The position numbers were made by a program, and so were the translations under genes. The notes beneath the pieces were generated by a model. That model worked only from the letters and a program-made list of their open reading frames with translations. It ran no database searches and was not told the origin of the DNA. Below are positions 1-6,896 of a DNA stretch of 64,000 nucleotides, one piece after another. The stretch comes from Aromatoleum evansii (GTDB lineage: Bacteria > Pseudomonadota > Gammaproteobacteria > Burkholderiales > Rhodocyclaceae), in assembly GCF_012910805.1 (NCBI RefSeq), contig NZ_WTVK01000023.1, positions 18,984-82,983 on the forward strand, written 5' to 3'. The first letter of the stretch is position 1, and each line of letters begins with the position of its first letter.

Positions 1-2
1 GT

Positions 3-1394
3 CACTTCCTGCCGCGGACCGGCACCGAAGTGCTGGTCGATTTCGTCGACGGCGACATCGACCGCCCGCTCGTCGTCGGACAGCTCTATGGCGGCACCGA
101 CCTGCCACCCTTCAGCGCGGGCGAAGCGAGCGCCACCAACCACCCCGGCGTCATCTCGGGCTGGAGCAGCGACACCCATGCAGGCGGGGGACAGGACGTC
201 AATCAGTGGCTCGCCGACGACACGCCCGGACAGCTGCGTACCCGGCTCGCCAGCAGTCACGCGACATCGCAGTTGTCGCTCGGCCATCTGGTCGAACAGG
301 CGCCGCACACCTCCTCGCGCGGCCCCTGGCGCGGCGCCGGCCTCGAGTTGCGCAGCGACGGTTGGCTGGCCCTGCGCGCAGGCGATGGCATGCTGATCTC
401 CTCCACCGCCCGCCCGAATGGCGCATCGACGCAGATGGACGTCGCCGAGGCGGTCGGCCAGCTGCGGGGCGCCGAACACACCGCGCAAGCCCTTTCCGAC
501 GCGGCTGCGGCGCAATCGGCCCGCCCGCTGGCCGCCAACAGGAACCAGAGCGCCTTCATCGATGCCATCGACGCGGCACGCGAGGGACACTACACGGGCA
601 AGGTCGGAGGCCAGGACGTCGCCAAGGCACGCCCCGGCAGCCGCGAGCCGGACGTCCCCGCCGAACGTTTCTCGCGCCCCTTCATCGTCACCGAGGGGCC
701 GGACGACATCGGCCTTTCCACGCCGGCAAGCGTCCTGCTGTTTGCCGGCGGACATCTGCACGCCACGACCCAGAAGGATCTTCAGGCTTCAGCCGCACAT
801 ACCTTCAGCGCCACGGTCGGCGAAGGGGCGAGCTGGTTCAGCCACTCCGGTGGCATCAAGAGCATCGCCGCGGCCGGCAGCCAGACGATCCAGGCGCACA
901 CCGACGCGATGGAAATCCTCGCCGACCAGTCGGTCAGCGTCACCAGCTCGAACGACGAGATCCATGTCCTCGCCAGGGAGCGCATCGTGCTGCAGGCCGG
1001 CCAGAGTTCGGTCAAGCTCGAAGGCGCCGATATCACCTTCGCCTGCCCGGGAACGTTTTCGGTGAAGGGGGCGGGGCATGCGTTCGAGGGACCGGAGAAT
1101 AGTGTATCCGCATCTACTCACCTGCCCTCCGGTTTGGAGTCCATTCCCCCGGAAAGCGTCGAATTCCGCTACGCCTATCACGACGGAGAACCGGTGAAGG
1201 GTGCCGAATTCATCGCCCGACTGGCCGATGGCAGCACACGCCGCGGCCGCCTCGACGATCAGGGCTACCTGCACCTCGAAAACGTCAAGCCGGGTGGTAT
1301 CGAGATCAGCGTGGGCAGCGACATCCGCCCGTACACGGACTTCAAGCTGCCGGCGCGACCAGACGAGGATGTCGATGTTTGGATGAAAGGGTGA
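3..1394 (+). CDS. vgrG: Type VI secretion tip protein VgrG, C-terminal part (5' end outside the window)
   Basis: The open frame runs in from the left edge without a start, and 463 residues are visible. The first residues, around the motif FLPRTGTEVLVDFVDGD, match the end of the gp5/OB-fold region of VgrG spikes. They are followed by a DUF2345-type beta-helix region (about residues 230-350) and a C-terminal transthyretin/carboxypeptidase-regulatory-like extension (about residues 385-450). VgrG trimers cap the T6SS tube. In characterised VgrGs such C-terminal extensions can bind a cognate effector encoded next door. The gene that follows 76 bp downstream is an effector candidate, which fits that role. 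Family assignment is secure; the effector-binding role of the tail is inferred. Confidence 0.9.
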   Translation, partial: HFLPRTGTEVLVDFVDGDIDRPLVVGQLYGGTDLPPFSAGEASATNHPGVISGWSSDTHAGGGQDVNQWLADDTPGQLRTRLASSHATSQLSLGHLVEQAPHTSSRGPWRGAGLELRSDGWLALRAGDGMLISSTARPNGASTQMDVAEAVGQLRGAEHTAQALSDAAAAQSARPLAANRNQSAFIDAIDAAREGHYTGKVGGQDVAKARPGSREPDVPAERFSRPFIVTEGPDDIGLSTPASVLLFAGGHLHATTQKDLQASAAHTFSATVGEGASWFSHSGGIKSIAAAGSQTIQAHTDAMEILADQSVSVTSSNDEIHVLARERIVLQAGQSSVKLEGADITFACPGTFSVKGAGHAFEGPENSVSASTHLPSGLESIPPESVEFRYAYHDGEPVKGAEFIARLADGSTRRGRLDDQGYLHLENVKPGGIEISVGSDIRPYTDFKLPARPDEDVDVWMKG

Positions 1395-1470
1395 TCGCAA
1401 CGCTGGGGATGCACCGCCCCTTTCCCCCAAGCAGTGAAACCGAAATACAACAACAACGCGAATACAGATC

Positions 1471-3138
1471 ATGGAAGAAATCCTCGACCGCACGTGGGAC
1501 GGCCTGGGCGACGCTTGGGAGTGGCTGCGCGGCGTCGTCCTCGGGGAATGGGAAGACGACCGATCGACCAGCCAAGTGGTCAGCGACGCGCTGGCCGGGC
1601 TTGTGCTTGGCGTCGGCAGCATCATCACCTTACGCGACCTGATCGCTGTCATCGTGCGCTTGGCAAAGTATCCCGAGAAGCGCAAAGATGTCGACGAGTG
1701 GATTCTGCTCATCGCGATGCTCCTGCCCCTGATCATCACGCTCCTCGGTGCAGTTGTGGCGGGCGTCGGCGCCTTGGTCGGAGCTGAACTGGGCGGCTTC
1801 CTGCGCGCAGTGGCTCTCATGCTGGTAAAGAAAGGTGGGGTCGGCCTGCGGGCCGTCCTCGAATTTCTGCAGGGTCACGGCTACGGCAACGCCGCCAAGG
1901 CCCTCGGCGAGATCAAGTTCAGCCGCTACCGACAGGTAGTCGTCGATGGCCTGAACGGGCAGATCGACAGAATGGCGAACCTGGTACGCGGGTTCCAGAC
2001 TCGACTGAGCAAGTTGTCTCCCGACTCCCTTCCGCACTGGCTGCCTGGTCGCACTCGCATGATGCAAGCGATTGCCTATTGCCCCGTCCTTATCAAACAG
2101 CTCGAAGAATTACGCGCCACGAGCCGCAGGATGATCCCGCTGGCACTCGCCGAGATGGACAATCGCCTCGCAGCGCTTCTGGCCGGCGATCTCCGAACCG
2201 CTACACAAACAAACCATGTAATCATCAGCGGCCAGACGGCACCGAAGGTCAAACGTGCAATTCCGGACGATCGCCACCCTGGTAGCGGTCGCAGTGCAAA
2301 GCCTGAACCAGGCAATACTCGTCGTCTGCCGGAGCGTAGGATCGTGCGATTCCACGTTCCCAAGCACCGTCAAGAATTCAAGTACGTCAACAACAAAGGG
2401 ATTCCGATTGGTGCGAAGCCGTTTCATGAGGGGGAGACCATTCTTGAAAACCCTCAGCTAAAGGCCAAGGATTGGCGCAAACATCACAGCGCTACCGAAG
2501 AGGGTTACCCGGATCTGACGGCCCCTGACTTCAAAGGACGTCCAACAAGTAGCTACGATACCTTCTCGGATTTACGCAAGACCGACCTTCGCCCCGGCGA
2601 CAAAATTGTTCGGGTCGTCGCCCACGACGCAGAACCGTATTCGGACTGGGGGGCGTTCTGGACCCGTGAGCTTCCCGAGGACGGCCGACAACTACGAGCG
2701 GGCACTGCGGTCAAGGAGGGTTGGAACAAAGATGGAAGCTACGTCGAGCTAACCGTTCCGCCGAAAGGACATCCAGTGTGGCAGGAGTTGGCGAAAGACC
2801 CCAACAATCCTTCGCTCAAGGGTTGGGAAGGCCCAGCCGCCTCCCAGCGTTACGAATACACCGACCCGAACACGGGCAGAACCGTTCCCGACAATTTTTA
2901 TCTACCGGGAGGTTCCGAACAACTTTACTTCGCCCCGAAGCAGATGGAAATTCTCAAGAAGCACGGCTTCATCAGTGACCGCAAACCGACTAACTTCAGA
3001 GACTACGATCCCACGGTGGTCAATGCGGATGGCAGCCGCGGCAACATCATTCATGGTGACAGCCTGCTGTTCGAGAACATCCCGCTCGATCGGGCCGTTC
3101 TTCCCCCCCAAAGCTCACGACAACTTGCATACCGATGA
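1471..3138 (+). CDS. Putative T6SS effector, membrane-segment N-terminus and unassigned C-terminal toxin domain
   Basis: This 555-residue protein lies directly behind vgrG and overlaps the next gene by four bases (ATGA), the classic effector-immunity arrangement. Residues about 41-62 and 77-118 are hydrophobic and glycine-rich and could insert into a membrane. Residues about 160-290 look helical. From about residue 330 the sequence becomes a compact alpha/beta domain with GDKIVRVV, WGAFWTRELP, GWEGPAASQ and YLPGGSEQLYF. An Arg followed much later by GG-x-x-Q is reminiscent of TNT-type NADases and other NAD-using toxins, but this is only a resemblance by eye and I do not assign an activity. 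Base composition is visibly lower in GC than in flanking genes, suggesting acquisition. No clear Shine-Dalgarno is seen. Residues 430-555 are duplicated further downstream. Confidence 0.65.
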   Translation: MEEILDRTWDGLGDAWEWLRGVVLGEWEDDRSTSQVVSDALAGLVLGVGSIITLRDLIAVIVRLAKYPEKRKDVDEWILLIAMLLPLIITLLGAVVAGVGALVGAELGGFLRAVALMLVKKGGVGLRAVLEFLQGHGYGNAAKALGEIKFSRYRQVVVDGLNGQIDRMANLVRGFQTRLSKLSPDSLPHWLPGRTRMMQAIAYCPVLIKQLEELRATSRRMIPLALAEMDNRLAALLAGDLRTATQTNHVIISGQTAPKVKRAIPDDRHPGSGRSAKPEPGNTRRLPERRIVRFHVPKHRQEFKYVNNKGIPIGAKPFHEGETILENPQLKAKDWRKHHSATEEGYPDLTAPDFKGRPTSSYDTFSDLRKTDLRPGDKIVRVVAHDAEPYSDWGAFWTRELPEDGRQLRAGTAVKEGWNKDGSYVELTVPPKGHPVWQELAKDPNNPSLKGWEGPAASQRYEYTDPNTGRTVPDNFYLPGGSEQLYFAPKQMEILKKHGFISDRKPTNFRDYDPTVVNADGSRGNIIHGDSLLFENIPLDRAVLPPQSSRQLAYR

Positions 3139-3848
3139 CACCGGAAACAGAAAAGCAGCTGCGCAAGGCATGGCTCAAACAGAGATTTGGATCGTGGGAG
3201 TACCACGAGGAGTTGTTACGTCTCCACGAGGACTATCTTACGAGTTTGAAACGTCATTGGTCTGATCCCGCGCTGCAAAAACGCCACCCCGGCGATTACC
3301 GAGGCATGATTAGCCCAGTATTCTTCAACCTGGACCGGGTCTCCAAACCCGGAACCATTCCACGAGCCTCATGGAAGGCGGGAAAAGAAACCGGCTGGAC
3401 CACTACCATTTCCTACAATTTCAACCGTGGGATGGACTACGCCGGAGTAAATGAATATCAAGAACTGTCTGATGCGGAACGGCAAAGGTTGAACGAGCTT
3501 GTTGCGCAAATGCTGCACATTCAAGAGAACATTCGTATCACCGTAGAAGATGCATGGGATGGCGACGACATATTGGACATAGACTTGACCGGTCCCATCG
3601 ACTGGCCCCCGAACTGGAAAGACGAACTGCCCACGGAGGTCATTGCTACCGCACAAGGCTCAGTTCCGAAGCCGCGCCCTAACGTTCCCGCTGGACACCC
3701 GTGCCCCGAAGCCGGATGGTGGTTCACGCCCGCACAAGCCGGAAGCCGCCGCTGGTTCCGGCACGACGAGATCATGCCCGCGCTTGGCGGCGACTATGGG
3801 CAGACTTTCTGGCAATGGTCACCGGACCAGTCCGCACCCCGGCTCTGA
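2758..3848 (+). repeat. Duplicated toxin-tail plus immunity-A block, copy 1
   Basis: This 1091-bp segment pairs with 4871-5961 base for base at a constant 2113-bp offset. By eye roughly nineteen of twenty bases agree over the first about 900 bp and noticeably fewer over the last about 170 bp. The left boundary is sharp: upstream of 2758 is toxin sequence, while upstream of 4871 is immunity-B sequence. Confidence 0.85.
3135..3848 (+). CDS. Putative immunity protein A (cognate to the effector)
   Basis: The 237-residue soluble protein has no signal peptide and overlaps the effector stop codon (ATGA), so it is translationally coupled to the toxin. It is therefore the best cognate immunity candidate. 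Residues 1-180 are charged and aromatic (KQLRKAWLKQRFGSWEYHEE near the N-terminus). The last about 55 residues, starting at PNVPAG and ending FWQWSPDQSAPRL, form a module shared with two other genes of this array. That tail, with a CPEAGWW and an EIMPALGGDYG segment, resembles the ending of Imm71/Imm72-type T6SS immunity proteins as I remember them. Function is inferred from position and the shared tail, not from a demonstrated family match. A near-copy of the whole gene lies at 5248-5961. Confidence 0.6.
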   Translation: MTPETEKQLRKAWLKQRFGSWEYHEELLRLHEDYLTSLKRHWSDPALQKRHPGDYRGMISPVFFNLDRVSKPGTIPRASWKAGKETGWTTTISYNFNRGMDYAGVNEYQELSDAERQRLNELVAQMLHIQENIRITVEDAWDGDDILDIDLTGPIDWPPNWKDELPTEVIATAQGSVPKPRPNVPAGHPCPEAGWWFTPAQAGSRRWFRHDEIMPALGGDYGQTFWQWSPDQSAPRL

Positions 3849-3852
3849 TCGC

Positions 3853-4797
3853 ATGACGCCCCTGATCCCGCAGGAAATCTACCTGCTCGAACGCTATACC
3901 AGCGCAGACTATTTCAGGAAGTTGCGCGACGCCTTCGCCGAGACCGTGCAAGTCGCCGAGGACGCGCTCGCTCACGTCATGCGCACCCTGCCGCCGGACT
4001 ACCGCAGCCGCCCGCGCTGGCAACAGCCGGATATCACCTGGGGCGGCGTCGTGCTGCCGAACTTCCGCGACACCCTCCGAATGGTGGAGGACGCACATGT
4101 CGCCTTGCTGCGCGGTGACCCGTCCGCCATCGAGATGGCAGGCAACGTCGCGACTGCCTTCGCCGGTCAGAGACGAGACTATACGTATGAGTGGATGCCC
4201 GAACTATACGCCTTTCGATTTTCTGAATCCGGAAAGCTCGCTTGTCGTTACGCCGACAACATCGCGATTACCGCTTTTATAGGTTGGATCAAGGGTAGCT
4301 TATCCTCGCGCTACAACTTGGACAGCCGCGGCCCGCTGGATGCCCCGCCGACCTGGCCCATCTACCGGCTCAACCCTGCGGTCCGCGTCGCCACCGACGA
4401 ACCGGTCACGGTCACCGGCGTTTATCTGCCCGACGCGGACGACAGTTGCGCCCAATTCTTCTACGCGGGGCCTCATGCAACGTCCACGTCGGTGGGCTAT
4501 GACCCGAAGACCGGGCAAAACATCAGCGAGGTCGATACCGTGTGGACGCTGGTCGAGCGCGTAGCCGACAGCGGCGGGGGCGTGCCCGGAGAAGAAGCGG
4601 CGTACGACATCGGCGAACGTCGCCACCCCAACGTCCCCGCTGGCCAGCCCTGCCCGGAAGCCGGATGGTGGTTCACGCCGGCCCAAGCCAACTCGCGCCG
4701 CTGGTTCAAGCAGGCCGAGATCATGCCCGCGCTCGGCGGCGACTACGGCGACACTTTCTGGCAATGGTCACCCGACCAATCCGCACCCCGGCTCTGA
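3853..4797 (+). CDS. Putative immunity protein B, Imm71-like
   Basis: The 314-residue frame is chosen from the ATG four bases after the previous stop; the frame stays open further upstream but that part is a shadow of protein A. The N-terminus (PQEIYLLERYTSADYF) and the following LPPDYRSR and VLPNFRDTL segments look like Imm71-family immunity proteins from type VI loci. The C-terminal about 55 residues are the same module carried by protein A. No membrane segment or signal peptide is seen. It may protect against a different toxin than the upstream effector, as orphan immunity genes often accumulate behind T6SS effectors. The family name is a recollection of conserved text rather than a search result. 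Confidence 0.6.
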   Translation: MTPLIPQEIYLLERYTSADYFRKLRDAFAETVQVAEDALAHVMRTLPPDYRSRPRWQQPDITWGGVVLPNFRDTLRMVEDAHVALLRGDPSAIEMAGNVATAFAGQRRDYTYEWMPELYAFRFSESGKLACRYADNIAITAFIGWIKGSLSSRYNLDSRGPLDAPPTWPIYRLNPAVRVATDEPVTVTGVYLPDADDSCAQFFYAGPHATSTSVGYDPKTGQNISEVDTVWTLVERVADSGGGVPGEEAAYDIGERRHPNVPAGQPCPEAGWWFTPAQANSRRWFKQAEIMPALGGDYGDTFWQWSPDQSAPRL

Positions 4798-4801
4798 CCG
4801 C

Positions 4802-5251
4802 ATGACACCGCGGATCCCGCAGGAAATCTACCTGATCGAACGCTATACCAGCGCAGACTACTTCCGGAAGCCGCCGAAAGGACATCCAATGTGGCAGGAG
4901 TTGGCGAAAGACCCCGACAATCCTTCGCTCAAGGGTTGGGAGGGTCCAGCCGCCTCCCAGCGTTACGAATACACCGACCCGAACACGGGCAGAACTGTTC
5001 CCGACAATTTTTATCTACCGGGAGGTTCCGAACAACTTTACTTCGCCCCGAAGCAGATGGAAATCCTCAAGAAGCACGGCTTCATCAGTGACCGCAAACC
5101 GACCAACTTCAGGGACTACGATCCCACGGTAGTCAATGCGGACGGCAGCCGCGGCAACATCGGTCATGTTTACAGCCTGCTGTTCGAGAACACCCCGCTC
5201 GATCAGGCCGTTCTTCCTCCCCAAAACTCACGACACCTCGCATACCAATGA
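4802..5251 (+). CDS. Chimeric ORF: immunity-B start fused in frame to the toxin tail
   Basis: Residues 1-23 (MTPRIPQEIYLIERYTSADY and on) repeat the start of immunity protein B. Residue 24 onward (PPKGHPMWQELAKDP) is the last 126 residues of the effector at 1471-3138. The junction lies near 4870, with only a CCG shared by the two parents. The reading frame is kept, giving a 149-residue ORF that again ends ATGA with the next immunity start. It lacks most of the toxin domain, so it may be inactive debris. Alternatively it may be a toxin-tail cassette able to recombine into the full-length effector, as described for orphan toxin modules in other polymorphic toxin systems. Differences from the parental tail are scattered point changes, so the copy is not recent. 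Misassembly is possible but less likely because the copies have diverged. Confidence 0.6.
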   Translation: MTPRIPQEIYLIERYTSADYFRKPPKGHPMWQELAKDPDNPSLKGWEGPAASQRYEYTDPNTGRTVPDNFYLPGGSEQLYFAPKQMEILKKHGFISDRKPTNFRDYDPTVVNADGSRGNIGHVYSLLFENTPLDQAVLPPQNSRHLAYQ

Positions 5252-5961
5252 CAGCGGAAACAGAAAAACAGCTGCGCAAGGCATGGCTCAAACAGAAATT
5301 CGGATCGTAGGAGTACCACGAGGAGTTGTTACGTCTTCACGAGGACTATCTTACGAGTTTGAAACGTCATTGGTCTGATCCCGCGCTTCAAAAACGCCAC
5401 CCTAGCGATTACCGGGGCATGATCAGCCCAGTATTCTTCAACCTGGATCGGATCTCCAAACCCGGAACCATTCCACGAACTTCATGGAAAGCGGGAAAAG
5501 AAACCGGCTGGACCACTACCATTTCCTACAATTTCAACCGCGGAATGGACTACGCCGGAGTAAACGAATATCAAGAACTGTCTGATGGAGAACGGCAAAG
5601 GCTGAACGAGCTTGTTGGGCAAATGCTGCGCATTCAAGAGAACATTCGTATCACCGTAGAAGATGCGTGGGATGGCGACGACATATTGGACACCGACTTG
5701 ACCGGTCCCATCGACTGCCCCCCGAACTGGAAAGACGAACTGCCGGCGGAGGTCATTGCTACCACACAAGGCTCAGGTTCGAAGCCGCGCCCAAACGTTC
5801 CCGCTGGACTCCCGTGCCCTGAAGCAGGCTGGTGGCTCACGCCGGCCAATGCCAACAGCCGGCGCTACTTCCGGCAGGGTGAGGTAATGCCCGCGCTCGG
5901 CGGCGACTACGGACAGACGTTCTGGCAGTGGGCGCCGGATCAGGCTGCGCCGACGATCTGA
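4871..5961 (+). repeat. Duplicated toxin-tail plus immunity-A block, copy 2
   Basis: This is the partner of 2758-3848. It carries the toxin tail joined to an immunity-B start and the amber-interrupted immunity A. Its last about 170 bp diverge more from copy 1 than the rest, consistent with recombination in the shared immunity tail. Confidence 0.85.
5248..5961 (+). pseudogene. Second copy of immunity A, interrupted by an amber codon
   Basis: This is colinear with the gene at 3135-3848 at an offset of 2113 bp and without indels. Codon 21, a TGG in the first copy, is TAG here (5308-5310), leaving a 20-residue peptide. An in-frame TTG at 5326 could restart translation and yield 211 residues (MLRLHEDYLTSLKRHW), but no convincing ribosome-binding site precedes it. 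The body is almost identical to copy one. The last about 55 residues are clearly more divergent (LTPANANSRRYFRQGEVMP), as if that tail came from another source. It is scored a pseudogene; it would be a gene if the restart is used or the stop is a sequencing error. Confidence 0.6.
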
Positions 5962-5991
5962 GACTCGAGCCTGGCTCCGGCCTTCACCGCA

Positions 5992-6894
5992 TCACGCGCC
6001 GCCGTCGGCACTCTGTGAGCTGACCGTGACCCCGACCTTCAACGTGTGCTCGCCGCCGCCCTGGATGACGCCGCGGAGAGGGGATACGTCGCCGAAGTCG
6101 CGGCCCCAGGCGAGCACGATGTGTCGTTCGTCGGCGAGGCAATCGTTGGTGGGGTCGAATTCGATCCAGCCGGTATCGGGAACGAACACGGCGACCCAGG
6201 CGTGGGAGGCGTCGCTGCCGGTCATCCGTGCCTGCCCCGGCACAGGGTCGGTGCGCAGGTAGCCGGAGACGTAGCGTGCGGCCAGGCCCAGCGAACGCAG
6301 GCATCCGATCATGAGGTGGGCGAAGTCCTGACAGACGCCGTGCTTGTTTTCCAGCACCTCCACGACGGAGGTGCCGACTTCGGTGGCTTCGGGGTCGTAG
6401 CGGAACTCGGCGTGGATGCGGCGCATGAGGTCGCGGGCGGCGTCGATCACCGGGCGGCCGGGGGCGAACGAGGCGGCTGCGTACTCTTCGAGTTCGCGCT
6501 TGACGCGCACGCCGGGCGATTCGAAGCGCATGCGCTGGGCGTCGGCGACGGCGTCTCCGAGCGGGGCGGCATGGTAGTCGAGGGCGTCGCGCACCTGTTC
6601 CCAGGCAGGGCCGTCGCCCGGCATGGCGAGCCAGGGGCGTTCCCCAACGGCGACGATCAGTTCGCTCTCGACGCGCAGGTGGTCGTGCGGGGCGGCGAAC
6701 TCGACGCGGTCGACCGGGTTGCCGAACGGGTCGGCACTGCGCACGTGCGTCGTCGGCTCGGGTTCGATGTGCAGGGACTGCCGTTCGAGCGCCTGCCAGG
6801 GCAGGGGCTGCGGAACGAGGTGCAGGACATGCCGCGCGGTCTGCACCGCCTGCGCGTACTGGTATTCGGTGGTGTGCAGGACGTGGTAGCGCAT
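5992..6894 (-). CDS. Transglutaminase-like cysteine peptidase family protein
   Basis: The 300-residue protein has an N-terminal beta-rich region (MRYHVLHTTEYQYAQAVQTA) followed by a transglutaminase core. The Cys-His-Asp triad is visible in NKHGVCQDFAHL, SDASHAWVAVF and GWIEFDPTNDC. It belongs to the bacterial transglutaminase-like family that accompanies CP-ATP-grasp and alpha-E proteins. It is the last gene of a six-gene minus-strand set and starts 2 bp after the stop of the ATP-grasp/alpha-E fusion, implying translational coupling. In such clusters it is proposed to hydrolyse or transfer amide bonds made by the ATP-grasp partner; the substrate is unknown. Confidence 0.85.
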   Translation of the reverse strand: MRYHVLHTTEYQYAQAVQTARHVLHLVPQPLPWQALERQSLHIEPEPTTHVRSADPFGNPVDRVEFAAPHDHLRVESELIVAVGERPWLAMPGDGPAWEQVRDALDYHAAPLGDAVADAQRMRFESPGVRVKRELEEYAAASFAPGRPVIDAARDLMRRIHAEFRYDPEATEVGTSVVEVLENKHGVCQDFAHLMIGCLRSLGLAARYVSGYLRTDPVPGQARMTGSDASHAWVAVFVPDTGWIEFDPTNDCLADERHIVLAWGRDFGDVSPLRGVIQGGGEHTLKVGVTVSSQSADGGA

Positions 6895-6896
6895 GT

